Source: Deltaproteobacteria bacterium
Lineage (GTDB): Bacteria > Desulfobacterota > DSM-4660 > Desulfatiglandales > HGW-15
Direction of reading: 5' to 3'
DNA length: 64,000 nucleotides
NCBI GenBank assembly: GCA_019308745.1
Contig: JAFDHO010000003.1
Location: 1 to 64,000 of the forward strand
Shown: positions 26,436 to 36,190 of the stretch, piece after piece
Layout of the letters: every line of letters begins with the position of its first letter
Position numbering within the stretch: the stretch's first letter is position 1
Made by a program: the position numbers and the translations under genes
Notes under the pieces: model-generated
Databases searched by the model: none
Seen by the model: the letters and a program-made list of their open reading frames with translations, nothing else
What the model was told of the DNA's origin: nothing

Positions 26436-29400
26436 CTATTGATCAGATTTCGGGTCCGCAGGCCTAGGAGCTAAGTAGACTCCTCCTTTGATAGATGAAA
26501 TGAGTCCATGGATATCATCCAAGATGACATAACCGCACGGGATCAGGATGAGTGTAATTGCAGTCGCAAAGAGGACCCCAAAGCCCAGGCTTATTGCCAT
26601 GGGGATAAGGAAATTGGCCTGGAGGCTCTTTTCCAGGAGCATGGGGGTAAGCCCCCCAAAGGTCGTCAGGGATGTCAATATGATTGCACGAAAACGCAAG
26701 GCCGTCCCCTTTAGGATGGCCTCGAAGGTGGTAGCTCCATTGTCTCGTATCCTGTTGGTTGCGTGGACAAGCACCAGCGAATCGTTCACGACCACGCCGG
26801 AAAGCCCCACCATCCCGAAAAGACTCACGACAGTCAGGTTATAGCCTGTTACCATATGTCCCAGGAGGGCCCCCAGAAGCCCGAAAGGTATGGCGAACAT
26901 CACGATAAGGGGCTGAGTGAAGGACCTAAAGGGGATGGCAAGAAGGGCGTAGATGCAGAAAAGGGCAATAGCAAAACCCCTTATTACGTCAGCGAGGGAC
27001 TCTTTTTGTTCTCTGCCTTCCCCTTCCATGGTATATCTCAAATCAGGAAACCTTGCCTGGAGTTCGGGAAGCACCCTCTTTTCAAGGTCTGCACGGATTT
27101 CATTGGCGTTTGCCGTCTCTTCGTCCACGTCAGCCGTGACCTTGATCACCCTAAGACGCTGAGTGCGTTCGATAGATGCATAACCCCTGTCCATCTTGAC
27201 CTCTGCGACCTGGCTGAAGGGAACCCCTGAGCCGCCGGGGGCGCGTATCCGCATTTCTTCAACATGGCCCAGTGATTTTCGCTCTGATTCGGGGTATCTG
27301 ACCAGGACTTTGACCTCATCCTCACCCCTCTGGAAACGCAGGGCCTCTGCACCGTAAAAGGCATGTCTTACTTGCCGCGCGAGATCTTCTAGTGTAAGGC
27401 CCAGGGGCCTGGCGACGGGCCTCAGTTTGAGTTGCATCTCGGGCTTCCCGGCGAGGAAGCTGTCGCCTATGTCGAATACGCCCGGGTATTGCCCCAGTTC
27501 GTTTTTCAGTCCTTCTGCTGCCGCGAGGAGCAGGTCGTTGTTATCGTGGGATAGATGGACCTCAACGGGGTTCCCGGCCCGAAAGAGATATGCGGCAAAG
27601 GAGACTGACTCGGCATCAGGGATGGGACCGGCCTCCTTTCTCCACAAATTGCCTATCTCGAAGGTGCTCATCTGCCTTAGTTCACTGTCTATTAGACGGA
27701 CGATAACTTGGGCCAGGTGGCCGCCCACGCTTGCCCCGCCGGATCCCGGGCCCCGGCCCCCAGCGGACCCGACGATCGACTGGATACTTTCAAGGAGGGG
27801 CGGTGCCCCGGCTGGCCGCTCTCTGTCAAGTTTACCCAGGGCCTTTTGGGCGGCCTCCTCGAGATGGGTAACGACATCCACCGTCCGGCTAACAGGGACT
27901 CCGGCAGGCATCGTGACCGTGCAGATCATGGTATCTCCCTCCACCCTGGGGAAGAATGTGAACCTCACCAGACCCCCTTGCCATATCCCCACTGCCAGGA
28001 GAAGTAGGGAAATGCTCAGGGCCACGGTAGCATAGCGCCATCTTATACATAACCGCAGAAACCTGAAATACGGCCCCCGAATGAAGGCCTTCAGGCCCCG
28101 ATCAATAGGGTTTTCCCCCTTGCCTTTTCGACGACTCATCTTGGCCGCGGCTTTGCTCCCGGCCAGATGGGAGGGCAGTATCATCAGGGATTCAACCAGG
28201 GACCCCATCAGGACCAATATGACGACAAAGGGGATATTGCTCATGACCTTTCCCATTCCACCCGAGCCAAGGAGGAGAGGGTAGAATGCAGCAACCGTGG
28301 TGAGCACGGCAAAAATGACGGGACGTCCCACTTCCAGGGTCCCTTCCACAGCAGCCTTCAGGGGAGGATATCCGGCCTCCTGTTTTCTGAACACGTTTTC
28401 GCCCACGATGATGGCATCATCCACCACAATGCCCAGGACCATGATATAGGCAAAGAGGGACATCATGTTGAGGGTGACATCGAATTGCGGCAGCAGCCAC
28501 AAACTTATGGCGAAGGAAACCGGAATGCCCAAGGTCACCCAAAAGGCCAGCCTGATGTTCATGAACAGTCCGAGAATGATGATGACGAGGACAAGCCCGA
28601 TGCCCATGTTCTTGAGGAGGAGGTTAATCCTGCTCTTGAGTACCTGGGACATGTCCCGGGTGATTGCTATTTCAACACCGGCGGGCATGGTATCTTTGAT
28701 CTTTTCGACATATTTCTTGACGGTGTTTGCCACGTCGAGGGCCCTCTGATCGGCCACCCTGTAAACCTGGACCAAGGCGGCCGGTTTCCCGTTGAAGCGG
28801 GCGAATCTATCCACGTCTTCGAAGCCGTCTTGGAGTTCTGCTATCCGGCCCAGGGTGACAACACTGCCATCGCCCCTCGTAATCACCGGGATGTCCCTAT
28901 AATCGCGGGCATGGTAACGCCGGCCCTTGGTCCGGATGAGGATTTCGCTTCCTGCGGTCTTGATGCTTCCTGCGGGCAAGTCCAGGCTTGCACGGCGAAC
29001 CGCTTCGGCCACCTGGCCCAGGGTGACCCCGTACTGCCTGAGGGTCTTCTCGGATACCTCAATGTGGATTTCACCTGTCCTTACGCCCGAGACCTGGGCA
29101 AGTGTAATGCCGGGGAGATTGGTAATATCGTCTTTCACCTTTTCGGCAAGGTGTTTGATGGTCTTCTCCGGGGCATCTCCATAGACAGCAAGCATAATGA
29201 CAAAGACCTGCCTGATCATTTCCCTGACGACCGGCTTCTCGGCTTCCTCGGGAAATGTGGTAATGCGGTCCACTTCGGCCTTCACGCCGTCCAGGAGGTT
29301 TTCCAGGTCCCATCCCTTCATGACTTCCAGGATCACGGTTCCCGAGCCTTCCCTTGCAGTAGACTCAATCTTTTTGAGCCCGGCAAGGCCCGCGACCCTC

Positions 29401-29609
29401 TCTTCAATGCGGCGAATGACGGCCTCCTCCACCTCTGCCGGGGAGGCGCCCGGGTAGGACGTAGTGATAGAAATCTGATCCAGGGTTGACTCGGGAAAGA
29501 CCTCCATCTTCATGGTCAAGGCGGTGATGGCACCTGCCAGGAGCATGAACAACATGAGGAGGTTGGCGGCGACATGATTCTCGGCGAACCAGGCTACGAA
29601 GTTTTTCAT
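26436..29609 (-). CDS. RND efflux pump inner-membrane transporter (AcrB/MdtB-like)
   Basis: Proton-driven drug/solute exporter, 1057 residues, standard for the HAE1 type. N-terminal transmembrane helix (about 10-32), first porter domain with FPESTLDQISITTSYPG, TM helices 2-6 including GIVVDDAIIVGEN with the two aspartates of the proton relay, second half beginning near residue 525 and ending with GLSGVVVNDSLVLVHATN. Partners adaptor and outer-membrane channel are encoded upstream in the same operon, in the order channel-adaptor-pump. Confidence 0.95.
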   Translation of the reverse strand: MKNFVAWFAENHVAANLLMLFMLLAGAITALTMKMEVFPESTLDQISITTSYPGASPAEVEEAVIRRIEERVAGLAGLKKIESTAREGSGTVILEVMKGWDLENLLDGVKAEVDRITTFPEEAEKPVVREMIRQVFVIMLAVYGDAPEKTIKHLAEKVKDDITNLPGITLAQVSGVRTGEIHIEVSEKTLRQYGVTLGQVAEAVRRASLDLPAGSIKTAGSEILIRTKGRRYHARDYRDIPVITRGDGSVVTLGRIAELQDGFEDVDRFARFNGKPAALVQVYRVADQRALDVANTVKKYVEKIKDTMPAGVEIAITRDMSQVLKSRINLLLKNMGIGLVLVIIILGLFMNIRLAFWVTLGIPVSFAISLWLLPQFDVTLNMMSLFAYIMVLGIVVDDAIIVGENVFRKQEAGYPPLKAAVEGTLEVGRPVIFAVLTTVAAFYPLLLGSGGMGKVMSNIPFVVILVLMGSLVESLMILPSHLAGSKAAAKMSRRKGKGENPIDRGLKAFIRGPYFRFLRLCIRWRYATVALSISLLLLAVGIWQGGLVRFTFFPRVEGDTMICTVTMPAGVPVSRTVDVVTHLEEAAQKALGKLDRERPAGAPPLLESIQSIVGSAGGRGPGSGGASVGGHLAQVIVRLIDSELRQMSTFEIGNLWRKEAGPIPDAESVSFAAYLFRAGNPVEVHLSHDNNDLLLAAAEGLKNELGQYPGVFDIGDSFLAGKPEMQLKLRPVARPLGLTLEDLARQVRHAFYGAEALRFQRGEDEVKVLVRYPESERKSLGHVEEMRIRAPGGSGVPFSQVAEVKMDRGYASIERTQRLRVIKVTADVDEETANANEIRADLEKRVLPELQARFPDLRYTMEGEGREQKESLADVIRGFAIALFCIYALLAIPFRSFTQPLIVMFAIPFGLLGALLGHMVTGYNLTVVSLFGMVGLSGVVVNDSLVLVHATNRIRDNGATTFEAILKGTALRFRAIILTSLTTFGGLTPMLLEKSLQANFLIPMAISLGFGVLFATAITLILIPCGYVILDDIHGLISSIKGGVYLAPRPADPKSDQ

Positions 29610-29689
29610 CGGGACCTATCCTCGAGGTTTCACTCTTCTTCGCCAGGATGCCCCGTGCGGAAACAAGGGGGGCTTCACTGGTTCAACAA

Positions 29690-29743
29690 GTCTGATTGGT
29701 TTGATTCGTTTCATTTGTTTGATTGGTCCTATTGGTTGATTCA
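29690..29743. repeat. Low-complexity TTTGATTGG-like tandem repeat in the RND operon
   Basis: The 131-base gap between adaptor and pump genes contains several imperfect copies of TTTGATT(G/C)GT(T). It may be a slippage tract; no function is evident. Confidence 0.5.
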
Positions 29744-31249
29744 GCCTGGGGGACCAAAGGAGCTCCTCCTCTTCTGCCTTTGTTCCTCAAGGTATGTCTC
29801 GTACTCGGACAGTTGTTCCGGGGAAAGCACGCCTTGTAGGCGCTTCTTGGTTCTGGCATTTAGCTTCTGCATATTGCTTGCCAGCTTCTGTATTCCTGAG
29901 AATCCCTTTCCGCCAAATCTCCTCCTAACGGAGTCTTGTTCTCTGATATGTTCCAGCAAGATTGGACGAACTTCCATCATCTGCTGGTCAGTGAGTTTGA
30001 GCCGTGCTCCGATCGTTGCAATTACTTGATCTGTTGACGGGGGCCCCTGTCTTCCCCCACCAGCAGTCCTTATGAGCCTGCCCTGGGGGTCTGCTGCCCT
30101 GACAACCATGCCGTCTGTGACCGCCTGCAGGGTTGAGGTGACGAGGAGGTCCCCCCTTTTCAGACCAGACCGGACAAGGACCGTGTTCCCGTGGAATCTC
30201 GCCACTTCGACCCTCCTGAAACGGAGCCGGCCGCCAGCATCAACCACCCATACGGTTTTGTCCTCCCGAAGGGACGACCTGGGGATGACGGCAGCATCCT
30301 GTAGCGTCTTGCCTTCCAGGTCGACCTTCACGAAAAGCCCGGGGACCAGGGGAGGTCTTTTTACAAATGGGTCCATGACCCTGACCACCACGTTTATCAT
30401 TCGGGTCCTTTCATCTATCTTTCCCTCCGCTCTCACTACCTGTCCTTCCCACCTGAGCTCCCTTCCGCCCAGGTCAGCTCTCACTGCTGCCTTGGAACCG
30501 GGGCCATCACCTTTGGTAAAGCCGGGAACATCGATCCATTGGAGATCCCTTTCCTCTAACGGCACCATGATTTCCACCGCGTCCGTGGAATAGATACTCG
30601 CAAGGGGTTGGCCGGGAGTCACGTACTGTCCCACATCCACGCTCTCTTGACTCACTCGGCCGTTGAAAGGGGTCTTTAGTCTGGTTCTCTCCAAGTTCAG
30701 CCCGGCCTTTCTCAGGTCTGCCCTGTCAGCGTCCAGGCGCGCCCTGGCAGCTGCAAGCTGGGGTTCTCTTGCCACGAGAGGGGGTGGCTTCTTCAAGGTG
30801 CCGGAGCGTCCATGAATGAGTTTCCACTCCTCTCTCGCAGCCGCAGCCTCCTCTTCTGCGAGCCGCAGCTTGCTCTCGGAGTCTTTTACCTTGGCCTCTG
30901 CCAGGGTGAGGGCCAGCTTATAGTCTGTGGGATCGATCCGAAGCAGAAGGTCCCCCCTTTTGAACTCCCCCCCGTTCACCAGGTTGGGAGATACATAGAT
31001 AACTTTCCCTCCTACTTGGGGAATGACATTTATCTCCTTCAAGGGACGTACTGTGCCCTCGCGCCGGACAATGATAGGCTGGGTCTTGGGTTCAACCCTT
31101 ATTGTGCGGACCACCGGTGTCGGCTTTGACGGCATTCTCCTTTTGATCTGGGGTTTACTTGCCTTGAGTTCGTTCATCCCAAAGTAACCGATCCCGATCA
31201 AGGCGACCACGATGAGGAAATGTATGAACAATCTCAGCAGTTTCTTCAT
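29741..31249 (-). CDS. RND efflux periplasmic adaptor with a C-terminal Spy/CpxP-like extension
   Basis: 502 residues. N-terminal membrane anchor (about 5-25), barrel-sandwich halves (GGKVIYVSPNLVNGGEFKRG and TRLKTPFNGRVSQESVDVGQ), coiled hairpin, beta-barrel and membrane-proximal domains to about residue 395. Adaptors normally end there. This one continues for about 105 residues after a Gly/Pro linker with RLKLTDQQMMEVRPILLEHI and KKRLQGVLSPEQLSEYETYL, resembling the LTxxQ helical repeats of periplasmic Spy/CpxP stress chaperones. Overlaps the channel gene by 4 bases. Confidence 0.92.
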   Translation of the reverse strand: MKKLLRLFIHFLIVVALIGIGYFGMNELKASKPQIKRRMPSKPTPVVRTIRVEPKTQPIIVRREGTVRPLKEINVIPQVGGKVIYVSPNLVNGGEFKRGDLLLRIDPTDYKLALTLAEAKVKDSESKLRLAEEEAAAAREEWKLIHGRSGTLKKPPPLVAREPQLAAARARLDADRADLRKAGLNLERTRLKTPFNGRVSQESVDVGQYVTPGQPLASIYSTDAVEIMVPLEERDLQWIDVPGFTKGDGPGSKAAVRADLGGRELRWEGQVVRAEGKIDERTRMINVVVRVMDPFVKRPPLVPGLFVKVDLEGKTLQDAAVIPRSSLREDKTVWVVDAGGRLRFRRVEVARFHGNTVLVRSGLKRGDLLVTSTLQAVTDGMVVRAADPQGRLIRTAGGGRQGPPSTDQVIATIGARLKLTDQQMMEVRPILLEHIREQDSVRRRFGGKGFSGIQKLASNMQKLNARTKKRLQGVLSPEQLSEYETYLEEQRQKRRSSFGPPG

Positions 31250-32727
31250 GGCACACCATCCTTTGTGGCACGTTTCTCGGAGTTTCTATCAGAGGGCACC
31301 GGTCCTGGATCACCCCAGCCTCCACCGAGGGCCCTGTAAAGATTGACGCGGTTTGTCAAGAGATCCAGGTCCGCCGCAACCAGGTTTTGCTCAGCTTGGA
31401 ATCTGGTTTGTTGCGCATCCAGGACATTGATGTAGTTGACGAGTCCTTTCATGTAACGGCTTTGCGCGACCTGCTGCGTTGCCCTGGCCTCAGCCAGGAA
31501 TTCCAGGATCTTTTTCCGGCGCTCCAGCTGTTCCCTCCTGGTCAGCAGGGCACTCTCCACTTCGGAGAAGGCATTCAACAGGCTCTTTGCGTAATCGGCT
31601 AAACCTTGTCTGTAACGGGCCTCGGCAGCCCGCTGAGCGGCCTTGAGCTTGCCACCGTCGAAGAGCGGCATGAGAAGGCCTGCGGCAATTCTCCGGAACT
31701 CGCTGGCGGGATTGAGGAGTTCTGCTAGTTCATCACTGGAATATCCATAGCTGCCTGTCAGGGAAATCCTCGGGAAGCGATTGGCCTTTGCGATGCCGAT
31801 CTGCGCATTGAGGGCAACGAGAAGGGCCTCGGACGCCCTGATGTCCGGACGACGCTTCAGGAGTTCGGAAGGGAGTCCTGGAGGCACGGGCTCGAGTTGT
31901 TTGAAGTAATCTGCCGAGTGGGTTCTGGCGGGGCGGGTCTCGGGATATCGACCTACGAGGACCGCGAGTCTCTGCTGAAGGGTGCCGAGTTGCTGGCGCA
32001 GGGCCGGCAGAGAAGCCTCGGTTTGTGCCAGAAGCCTCCGGGCCTGTCTTACGTCCAGTACGGAGGTGAGCCCCCGGCGATAACGGTTTTCAACAACCTC
32101 CAGGCTGAGCCGATAGCTCCTTATACTTTCCTCGGTTATCTGGATTCTTCTTTCCAGGGATTCTATCTGGAGATAGAGGGTGATGGTCTCTGCGACGATT
32201 GACTGAGCGATGGTGCGCCTGTCCTCTTCTGCCTTCACAAGATTGCCCCGGGCAGCCTCTTCGGCCCTTGCCAGGCGACCCCAAAGGTCTATTTCAAAGG
32301 AAGCGGGTATGGAAAGGACGTGGCTCCTTGTCGTCTTTCTCGAGGGGGTCGTTCCGAAGGGGCCGGCAGATGCCTGACGCTGTTTCTGTGCCTGGGCCTG
32401 CAGGTCGAATCTTGGCAGGCGCTCCGCGTGGGCCTGGGCAACCAGCGAGCGAACCTCCAGGACACGGGAGGTCGCCTTTTTTATGTCCCAGTTATTCGCC
32501 AGGGCCTCCTCGACAAGCCTGTTCAATTGAGGGTCATGGAAGCTCTCCCACCAGCGATCATCGAGTCCCGGCATGGCAGACTCCCTATCGGCCTGTTGAT
32601 AGGAGGAGGGAACCGTGGCCCCAAGGTCGGGAGCCCCATATTCGGGCCCCAATTTCACGCAGGCTCCGAGGGCAAGAATGCCGGCACAAAAAACAAAGTA
32701 CGAGAATATGACACGTGGCTTGTCCAT
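31246..32727 (-). CDS. Outer-membrane efflux lipoprotein (NodT/OprM family)
   Basis: Trimeric exit duct for the RND pump, 493 residues. Lipobox LALGAC gives Cys23 as the lipidated residue. Two internally repeated halves typical of TolC-type channels: LNRLVEEALANNWDIKKA and RPDIRASEALLVALNAQIG. NodT signatures such as YRRGLTSVLDVRQARR and YMKGLVNYINVLDAQQ are present. First gene of the operon, with a promoter at 32765-32793. Confidence 0.94.
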   Translation of the reverse strand: MDKPRVIFSYFVFCAGILALGACVKLGPEYGAPDLGATVPSSYQQADRESAMPGLDDRWWESFHDPQLNRLVEEALANNWDIKKATSRVLEVRSLVAQAHAERLPRFDLQAQAQKQRQASAGPFGTTPSRKTTRSHVLSIPASFEIDLWGRLARAEEAARGNLVKAEEDRRTIAQSIVAETITLYLQIESLERRIQITEESIRSYRLSLEVVENRYRRGLTSVLDVRQARRLLAQTEASLPALRQQLGTLQQRLAVLVGRYPETRPARTHSADYFKQLEPVPPGLPSELLKRRPDIRASEALLVALNAQIGIAKANRFPRISLTGSYGYSSDELAELLNPASEFRRIAAGLLMPLFDGGKLKAAQRAAEARYRQGLADYAKSLLNAFSEVESALLTRREQLERRKKILEFLAEARATQQVAQSRYMKGLVNYINVLDAQQTRFQAEQNLVAADLDLLTNRVNLYRALGGGWGDPGPVPSDRNSEKRATKDGVP

Positions 32728-32764
32728 ATTGATAGGTAACTCCGTGCAGTCACATCAATAAATC

Positions 32765-32793
32765 AATATAATGCCTATTTGTACTACCATCAA
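32765..32793 (-). promoter_or_regulatory. Promoter of the RND efflux operon
   Basis: TTGATG (32793-32788), 17-base spacer, TATATT (32770-32765) on the minus strand, about 40 bases from the first gene. The AT-rich flank repeats CAATA/TATTG, possibly an operator. No regulator gene lies beside the operon. Confidence 0.6.
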
Positions 32794-32979
32794 TATTTAT
32801 ATGCCCGGCGCACCGCAGGTTTATCCCCTGCAACGAAGCAGGAAACATGCGGAGATGGGGCGGGTCGGAAAAAAGGCATGGACGCAAAAGGTCTTGTTCC
32901 CGGATGTCTTTGGCTTCAGTCGGTCCCCGGGCACCAGGCCTTTATCGTCCCGGTATATGCTTTTCAAGCCGATACCGGC

Positions 32980-34035
32980 CTAGCGGGGTATCTTCAGCAC
33001 GCCTGCTCCGTGCATTTTCCCCTCTTTCAATATGACCAGGGCCTGGTTTGCGTGCTCCAGTTCAAACTCCTGGACTTCGGGGAGGATGCCGATTTCTGCT
33101 GCCAGGGGCAAGAACTCCAGGGCATCCCTCCTGGCCACATTGGCCACACTCTTTATCTCCCTTTCGTGCCACAGGTATTGGGCATAGTCCAATTCAGGTA
33201 TGGGGCTTATTTTTCTGATGGCATTGATGGTAACCCTTCCTCCCTTCTTCAGCACGCGAAGGGCCTCCCGGACCGGCTCCCCAACAGGGGTGAAATCAAT
33301 GGCACAGTCCAGTTTCTCGGGGGGAGCTTCGCCTGTGGCCCCCACCCAGGCGGCACCCAGTTTCTTTGCCAATTCCTGGTGGGCGGTTTGTCCTTCCCTG
33401 GTGAACACAAAGACCGTGCAGTTCCAGTATCTTGCAACCTGAATGGCAATATGGGCCGAAGCACCAAATCCAAAAAGCCCGAGAACCCCGCCTGGTGTTA
33501 GGCCTGATAGTCTCAATGCCCTGTATCCGATTATGCCGGCACACATGAGGGGCGCGGCCTGGGAGTCAGAAAAGACGGTGGGGATCGGATAGGCAAAATC
33601 TTGCGAGACAACCGTGTATTGCCCGTAGCCTCCCGGGGCATCTAGTCCGGTGGCACGGAACCGGTCACAGAGGTTCTCGTCACCCCTCTTACAAAAGGGA
33701 CATTGCCCGCAACTGGAGTTTATCCAGGCGATCCCAACCCTGTCACCAATCTGAAATTTGTTGGCCCCAGGGCCCATGGCGACGATTCTGCCGATGATTT
33801 CGTGGCCCAGCACCACGGGGAATTCGGGCGGAACAAGCCTTCCTTCGATCTCGTCCAGCTCGGTGTGGCATATGCCGCACCTATCGACACTCACAAGGAG
33901 TTGATTGGCCCCCGGCTCTGGGACCGGGATATCTGCAAGGTCAAGGGGATTCCTTTTTAAGGGGAGATCAGGCCTCTTTCTCTCGCCAGAACCAGTTTCT
34001 ATCTCACAGATCTCCTTTAGGACCATTGCCTTCAT
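32980..34035 (-). CDS. Zinc-dependent alcohol dehydrogenase (AdhA-like, MDR superfamily)
   Basis: 351 residues. Catalytic Zn ligands Cys53 in DRCGICHTE and His78-Glu79 in VLGHEIIG; structural Zn cysteines 109, 112, 115 and 123 (SCGQCPFCKRGDENLC). Rossmann segment LFGFGASAHIAIQVAR binds NAD(P). Conserved for the YahK/AdhA-like group that stays close to 340-350 residues. Substrate unknown; stands alone. The start is preceded by GGAGG. Confidence 0.92.
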   Translation of the reverse strand: MKAMVLKEICEIETGSGERKRPDLPLKRNPLDLADIPVPEPGANQLLVSVDRCGICHTELDEIEGRLVPPEFPVVLGHEIIGRIVAMGPGANKFQIGDRVGIAWINSSCGQCPFCKRGDENLCDRFRATGLDAPGGYGQYTVVSQDFAYPIPTVFSDSQAAPLMCAGIIGYRALRLSGLTPGGVLGLFGFGASAHIAIQVARYWNCTVFVFTREGQTAHQELAKKLGAAWVGATGEAPPEKLDCAIDFTPVGEPVREALRVLKKGGRVTINAIRKISPIPELDYAQYLWHEREIKSVANVARRDALEFLPLAAEIGILPEVQEFELEHANQALVILKEGKMHGAGVLKIPR

Positions 34036-34343
34036 TGTCCCTCCTCCTGGACGCTGATAGATTCCGTCCTGCCGTCACGGATCATGGACACGGGCCTTGC
34101 CGGACGGGCCCCGAGCACAGATACACCCTCCTCATTATGAGTACCGGTCGCCCGAGGTCAAGAGAATTCTCGAACCCTTCCCTGTCCTCAAACCATCTAT
34201 CCGCCCCGCGGACAGCCACGGTTTTGGCAGTGGATGAATGCGGTTAAGGGCGGGATGTCGTACCACTAAGTCCTGCCGATTGGGAAGCAATTCGACGAGA
34301 CGAGGGGGTGCCGATGGCTCGCCCGTGGGTCTCCACTTTTCCC
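34036..34343. other. Intergenic region between adh and cspA
   Basis: 308 bases without a credible gene on either strand. The right part leads into the cspA promoter; the left part should hold the adh promoter, but I could not find convincing hexamers. Confidence 0.4.
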
Positions 34344-34373
34344 TTGACCTTTTGTTACTTGATAATCTAATGT
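34344..34373 (+). promoter_or_regulatory. Candidate cspA promoter with long leader
   Basis: TTGACC (34344-34349), 18-base spacer, TAATGT (34368-34373). It would give a leader of about 120 bases before the UUG start, a length typical of cold-shock mRNAs. A small hairpin GAGCACA/TGTGTTCTC occurs in the leader. Confidence 0.4.
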
Positions 34374-34502
34374 AAGTGCTCGACGGGTCCTTGAACCTTG
34401 GGAAGTCGTGTTCTCCCTTGAGCACAAGAGATGTGTTCTCACGATGAGGGGCGATTCGGGCTTTGGGGACTTAATATCTTATTTTCTAAGGAGGATAAAG
34501 TC

Positions 34503-34703
34503 TTGAGTGAGGGAGTAATCAAATGGTTCGATGCCAAAAAGGGTTATGGGTTTATTAGCCAGGAAGAAGGCCCGGATGTATTCTTGCATTTTTCTTCCAT
34601 AAACATGGATGGCTTCAAGACCCTCAACGAGGGAGACCGGGTCACCTTTGACCTGGAAGAGAGCGACAGGGGCCCGGTAGCAAAGAACGTAGCAAAACTG
34701 TAG
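34503..34703 (+). CDS. Cold-shock protein (CspA family), UUG start
   Basis: 66-residue single cold-shock domain that binds single-stranded RNA/DNA. RNP1 is KGYGFI and RNP2 VFLHF; ends [10 protein letters not shown]. The homologous region begins at TTG 34503 ([17 protein letters not shown]), 8 bases after AAGGAGG, so UUG is the likely start; the upstream in-frame ATG-type starts add non-homologous residues. Monocistronic: own promoter candidate and a terminator 30 bases after the stop. Confidence 0.95.
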   Translation: MSEGVIKWFDAKKGYGFISQEEGPDVFLHFSSINMDGFKTLNEGDRVTFDLEESDRGPVAKNVAKL

Positions 34704-34732
34704 TCCGCCAGTGTGATCAGAGACCCTCTTGT

Positions 34733-34768
34733 GCATCTCGTCTGGGACAGATGAGGTGCTTTTTTTTT
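34733..34768 (+). terminator. Rho-independent terminator of cspA
   Basis: GCATCTCGTCT pairs with AGATGAGGTGC (two G-T pairs) around a short loop, followed by nine T. Confidence 0.9.
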
Positions 34769-34961
34769 GTAGATACGTGGGAAGAACGCTCGCGCAATGG
34801 GAGGCGGGGATGCCCATGTTTACAAGAAATGCCTCGTCGCAAGGTGGGCTGCGGCCCGAACATCGCTCTCCGGCACTTATCCGACCATGAAGGACACCCC
34901 CGGTGCCACAGGGGATCTGTAGGAGCATCGCGGCCTTTGACCCGGGCGCAATGGTGACTCA

Positions 34962-36128
34962 ATGGAAACAAATGAGCACAATGTACACCAACTGGCCTCC
35001 GATGGAAAGACCATCACTCTGGTGGGAACGGCACACGTCTCCAGAGAAAGCGCGGACCTTGTAAAGGACACCATTCACCGGGAAAGACCGGATACGGTGT
35101 GCCTGGAGCTGTGTCAGGCGAGGTACCAGGCCATGAGAGATCGGGGTGCGTGGCAAAACACGAATCTTCTCACAGTGATCAGGGAGAAGAAGGCATCCCT
35201 CCTCCTCTTGAACATGGTCCTCGCCTATTTTCAGAAGAAGATTGGAAAAAGGCTGGGTGTCAAACCCGGTGAAGAGATGATTCAGGCCATTGAGGCCGCG
35301 GATTTGGTTGGGGCGGAGATCTGCCTCGCAGACAGGGACGTGCGCGTCACTCTTTCAAGGGCATGGCGAAAGATAGGCCTCTGGCCAAAGGTGAAACTCT
35401 TCTTTCAGTTGGTGACGTCCTTCGGTCAGATAGACTCCATCAAAGAAGAAGACATTGAAGAGATGAAAAAGAAGGATGTGCTCGAGGCTTTGCTCTCCGA
35501 GATAGGGGAGTCCTTCCCCCAGGTAAGGCGCGTTCTCATCGACGAGAGAGATCGGTACCTGGCTCACAAGATAAGGAGTGCGCCTGGACACAGGATAGTG
35601 GCCGTGGTCGGGGCAGGGCATGTCCCGGGAATCGAGAGGTTCTGGGGCCAGGCCGTTGACATCCACGAACTTGATCAAATCCCCAAAAGGAGGGGTTTTA
35701 CCCGTTACTTGAAATGGGCTGTCCCGGGAATCATTCTTATTCTCATCGTACTGGGCTTCTTTTCTGCCGGGGCAGAGACGGGGAAGCACATGGTCAAATA
35801 CTGGATCCTGGCGAACGGCGTCCTGGCAGGGATGGGTGCTGGAGCAGCCTTTGCGCACCCATTGACTGTTTTCGCAGCAATCCTTGCGTCTCCCCTGACC
35901 TCACTCAATCCTATGATTGCCGCGGGCTGGGTGGCCGGGATCGTGGAGGTCATCGTGCGGAGGCCGAAGGTCAAGGATTTTGAGACGCTACCGGAGGATA
36001 TTTCGTCCCTCAAGGGATTCTGGAGGAACAAGATCACCAGGGTGCTTATGGTCGTCGTGTTCACCAATATCGGAAGTGCCCTGGGTGCATTCGTTGCCAT
36101 CCCTTTTATGTTGAAGGTCTTGTCTTAG
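34962..36128 (+). CDS. TraB/PrgY-family membrane protein
   Basis: 388 residues. Soluble domain (about 1-230) with the family motifs LVGTAHVSRESADLV and CLELCQARYQAM, and VGAGHVPGI; then four transmembrane helices (about 245-385). The fold is shared with TIKI/haemin-binding-like metal-dependent proteases; the family inactivates sex pheromone in enterococci, but most members have unknown roles. Single gene; the 193 bases before it contain the cspA terminator. Alone of its neighbours it ends facing trkH. Confidence 0.88.
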   Translation: METNEHNVHQLASDGKTITLVGTAHVSRESADLVKDTIHRERPDTVCLELCQARYQAMRDRGAWQNTNLLTVIREKKASLLLLNMVLAYFQKKIGKRLGVKPGEEMIQAIEAADLVGAEICLADRDVRVTLSRAWRKIGLWPKVKLFFQLVTSFGQIDSIKEEDIEEMKKKDVLEALLSEIGESFPQVRRVLIDERDRYLAHKIRSAPGHRIVAVVGAGHVPGIERFWGQAVDIHELDQIPKRRGFTRYLKWAVPGIILILIVLGFFSAGAETGKHMVKYWILANGVLAGMGAGAAFAHPLTVFAAILASPLTSLNPMIAAGWVAGIVEVIVRRPKVKDFETLPEDISSLKGFWRNKITRVLMVVVFTNIGSALGAFVAIPFMLKVLS

Positions 36129-36190
36129 CCGGCTCGTCCTGCTGAGATGTGTGAGGGAGTCCGATTGAGGCAGGTGGTGGGTCCCGATTC

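Noticed and set aside
28167-29489. A 440-residue plus-strand reading frame opposite the RND pump gene
   Set aside because: Composition is dominated by His, Gly, Asp and Gln as expected from antisense to a transporter, no ribosome site, and the minus-strand gene is unmistakable.
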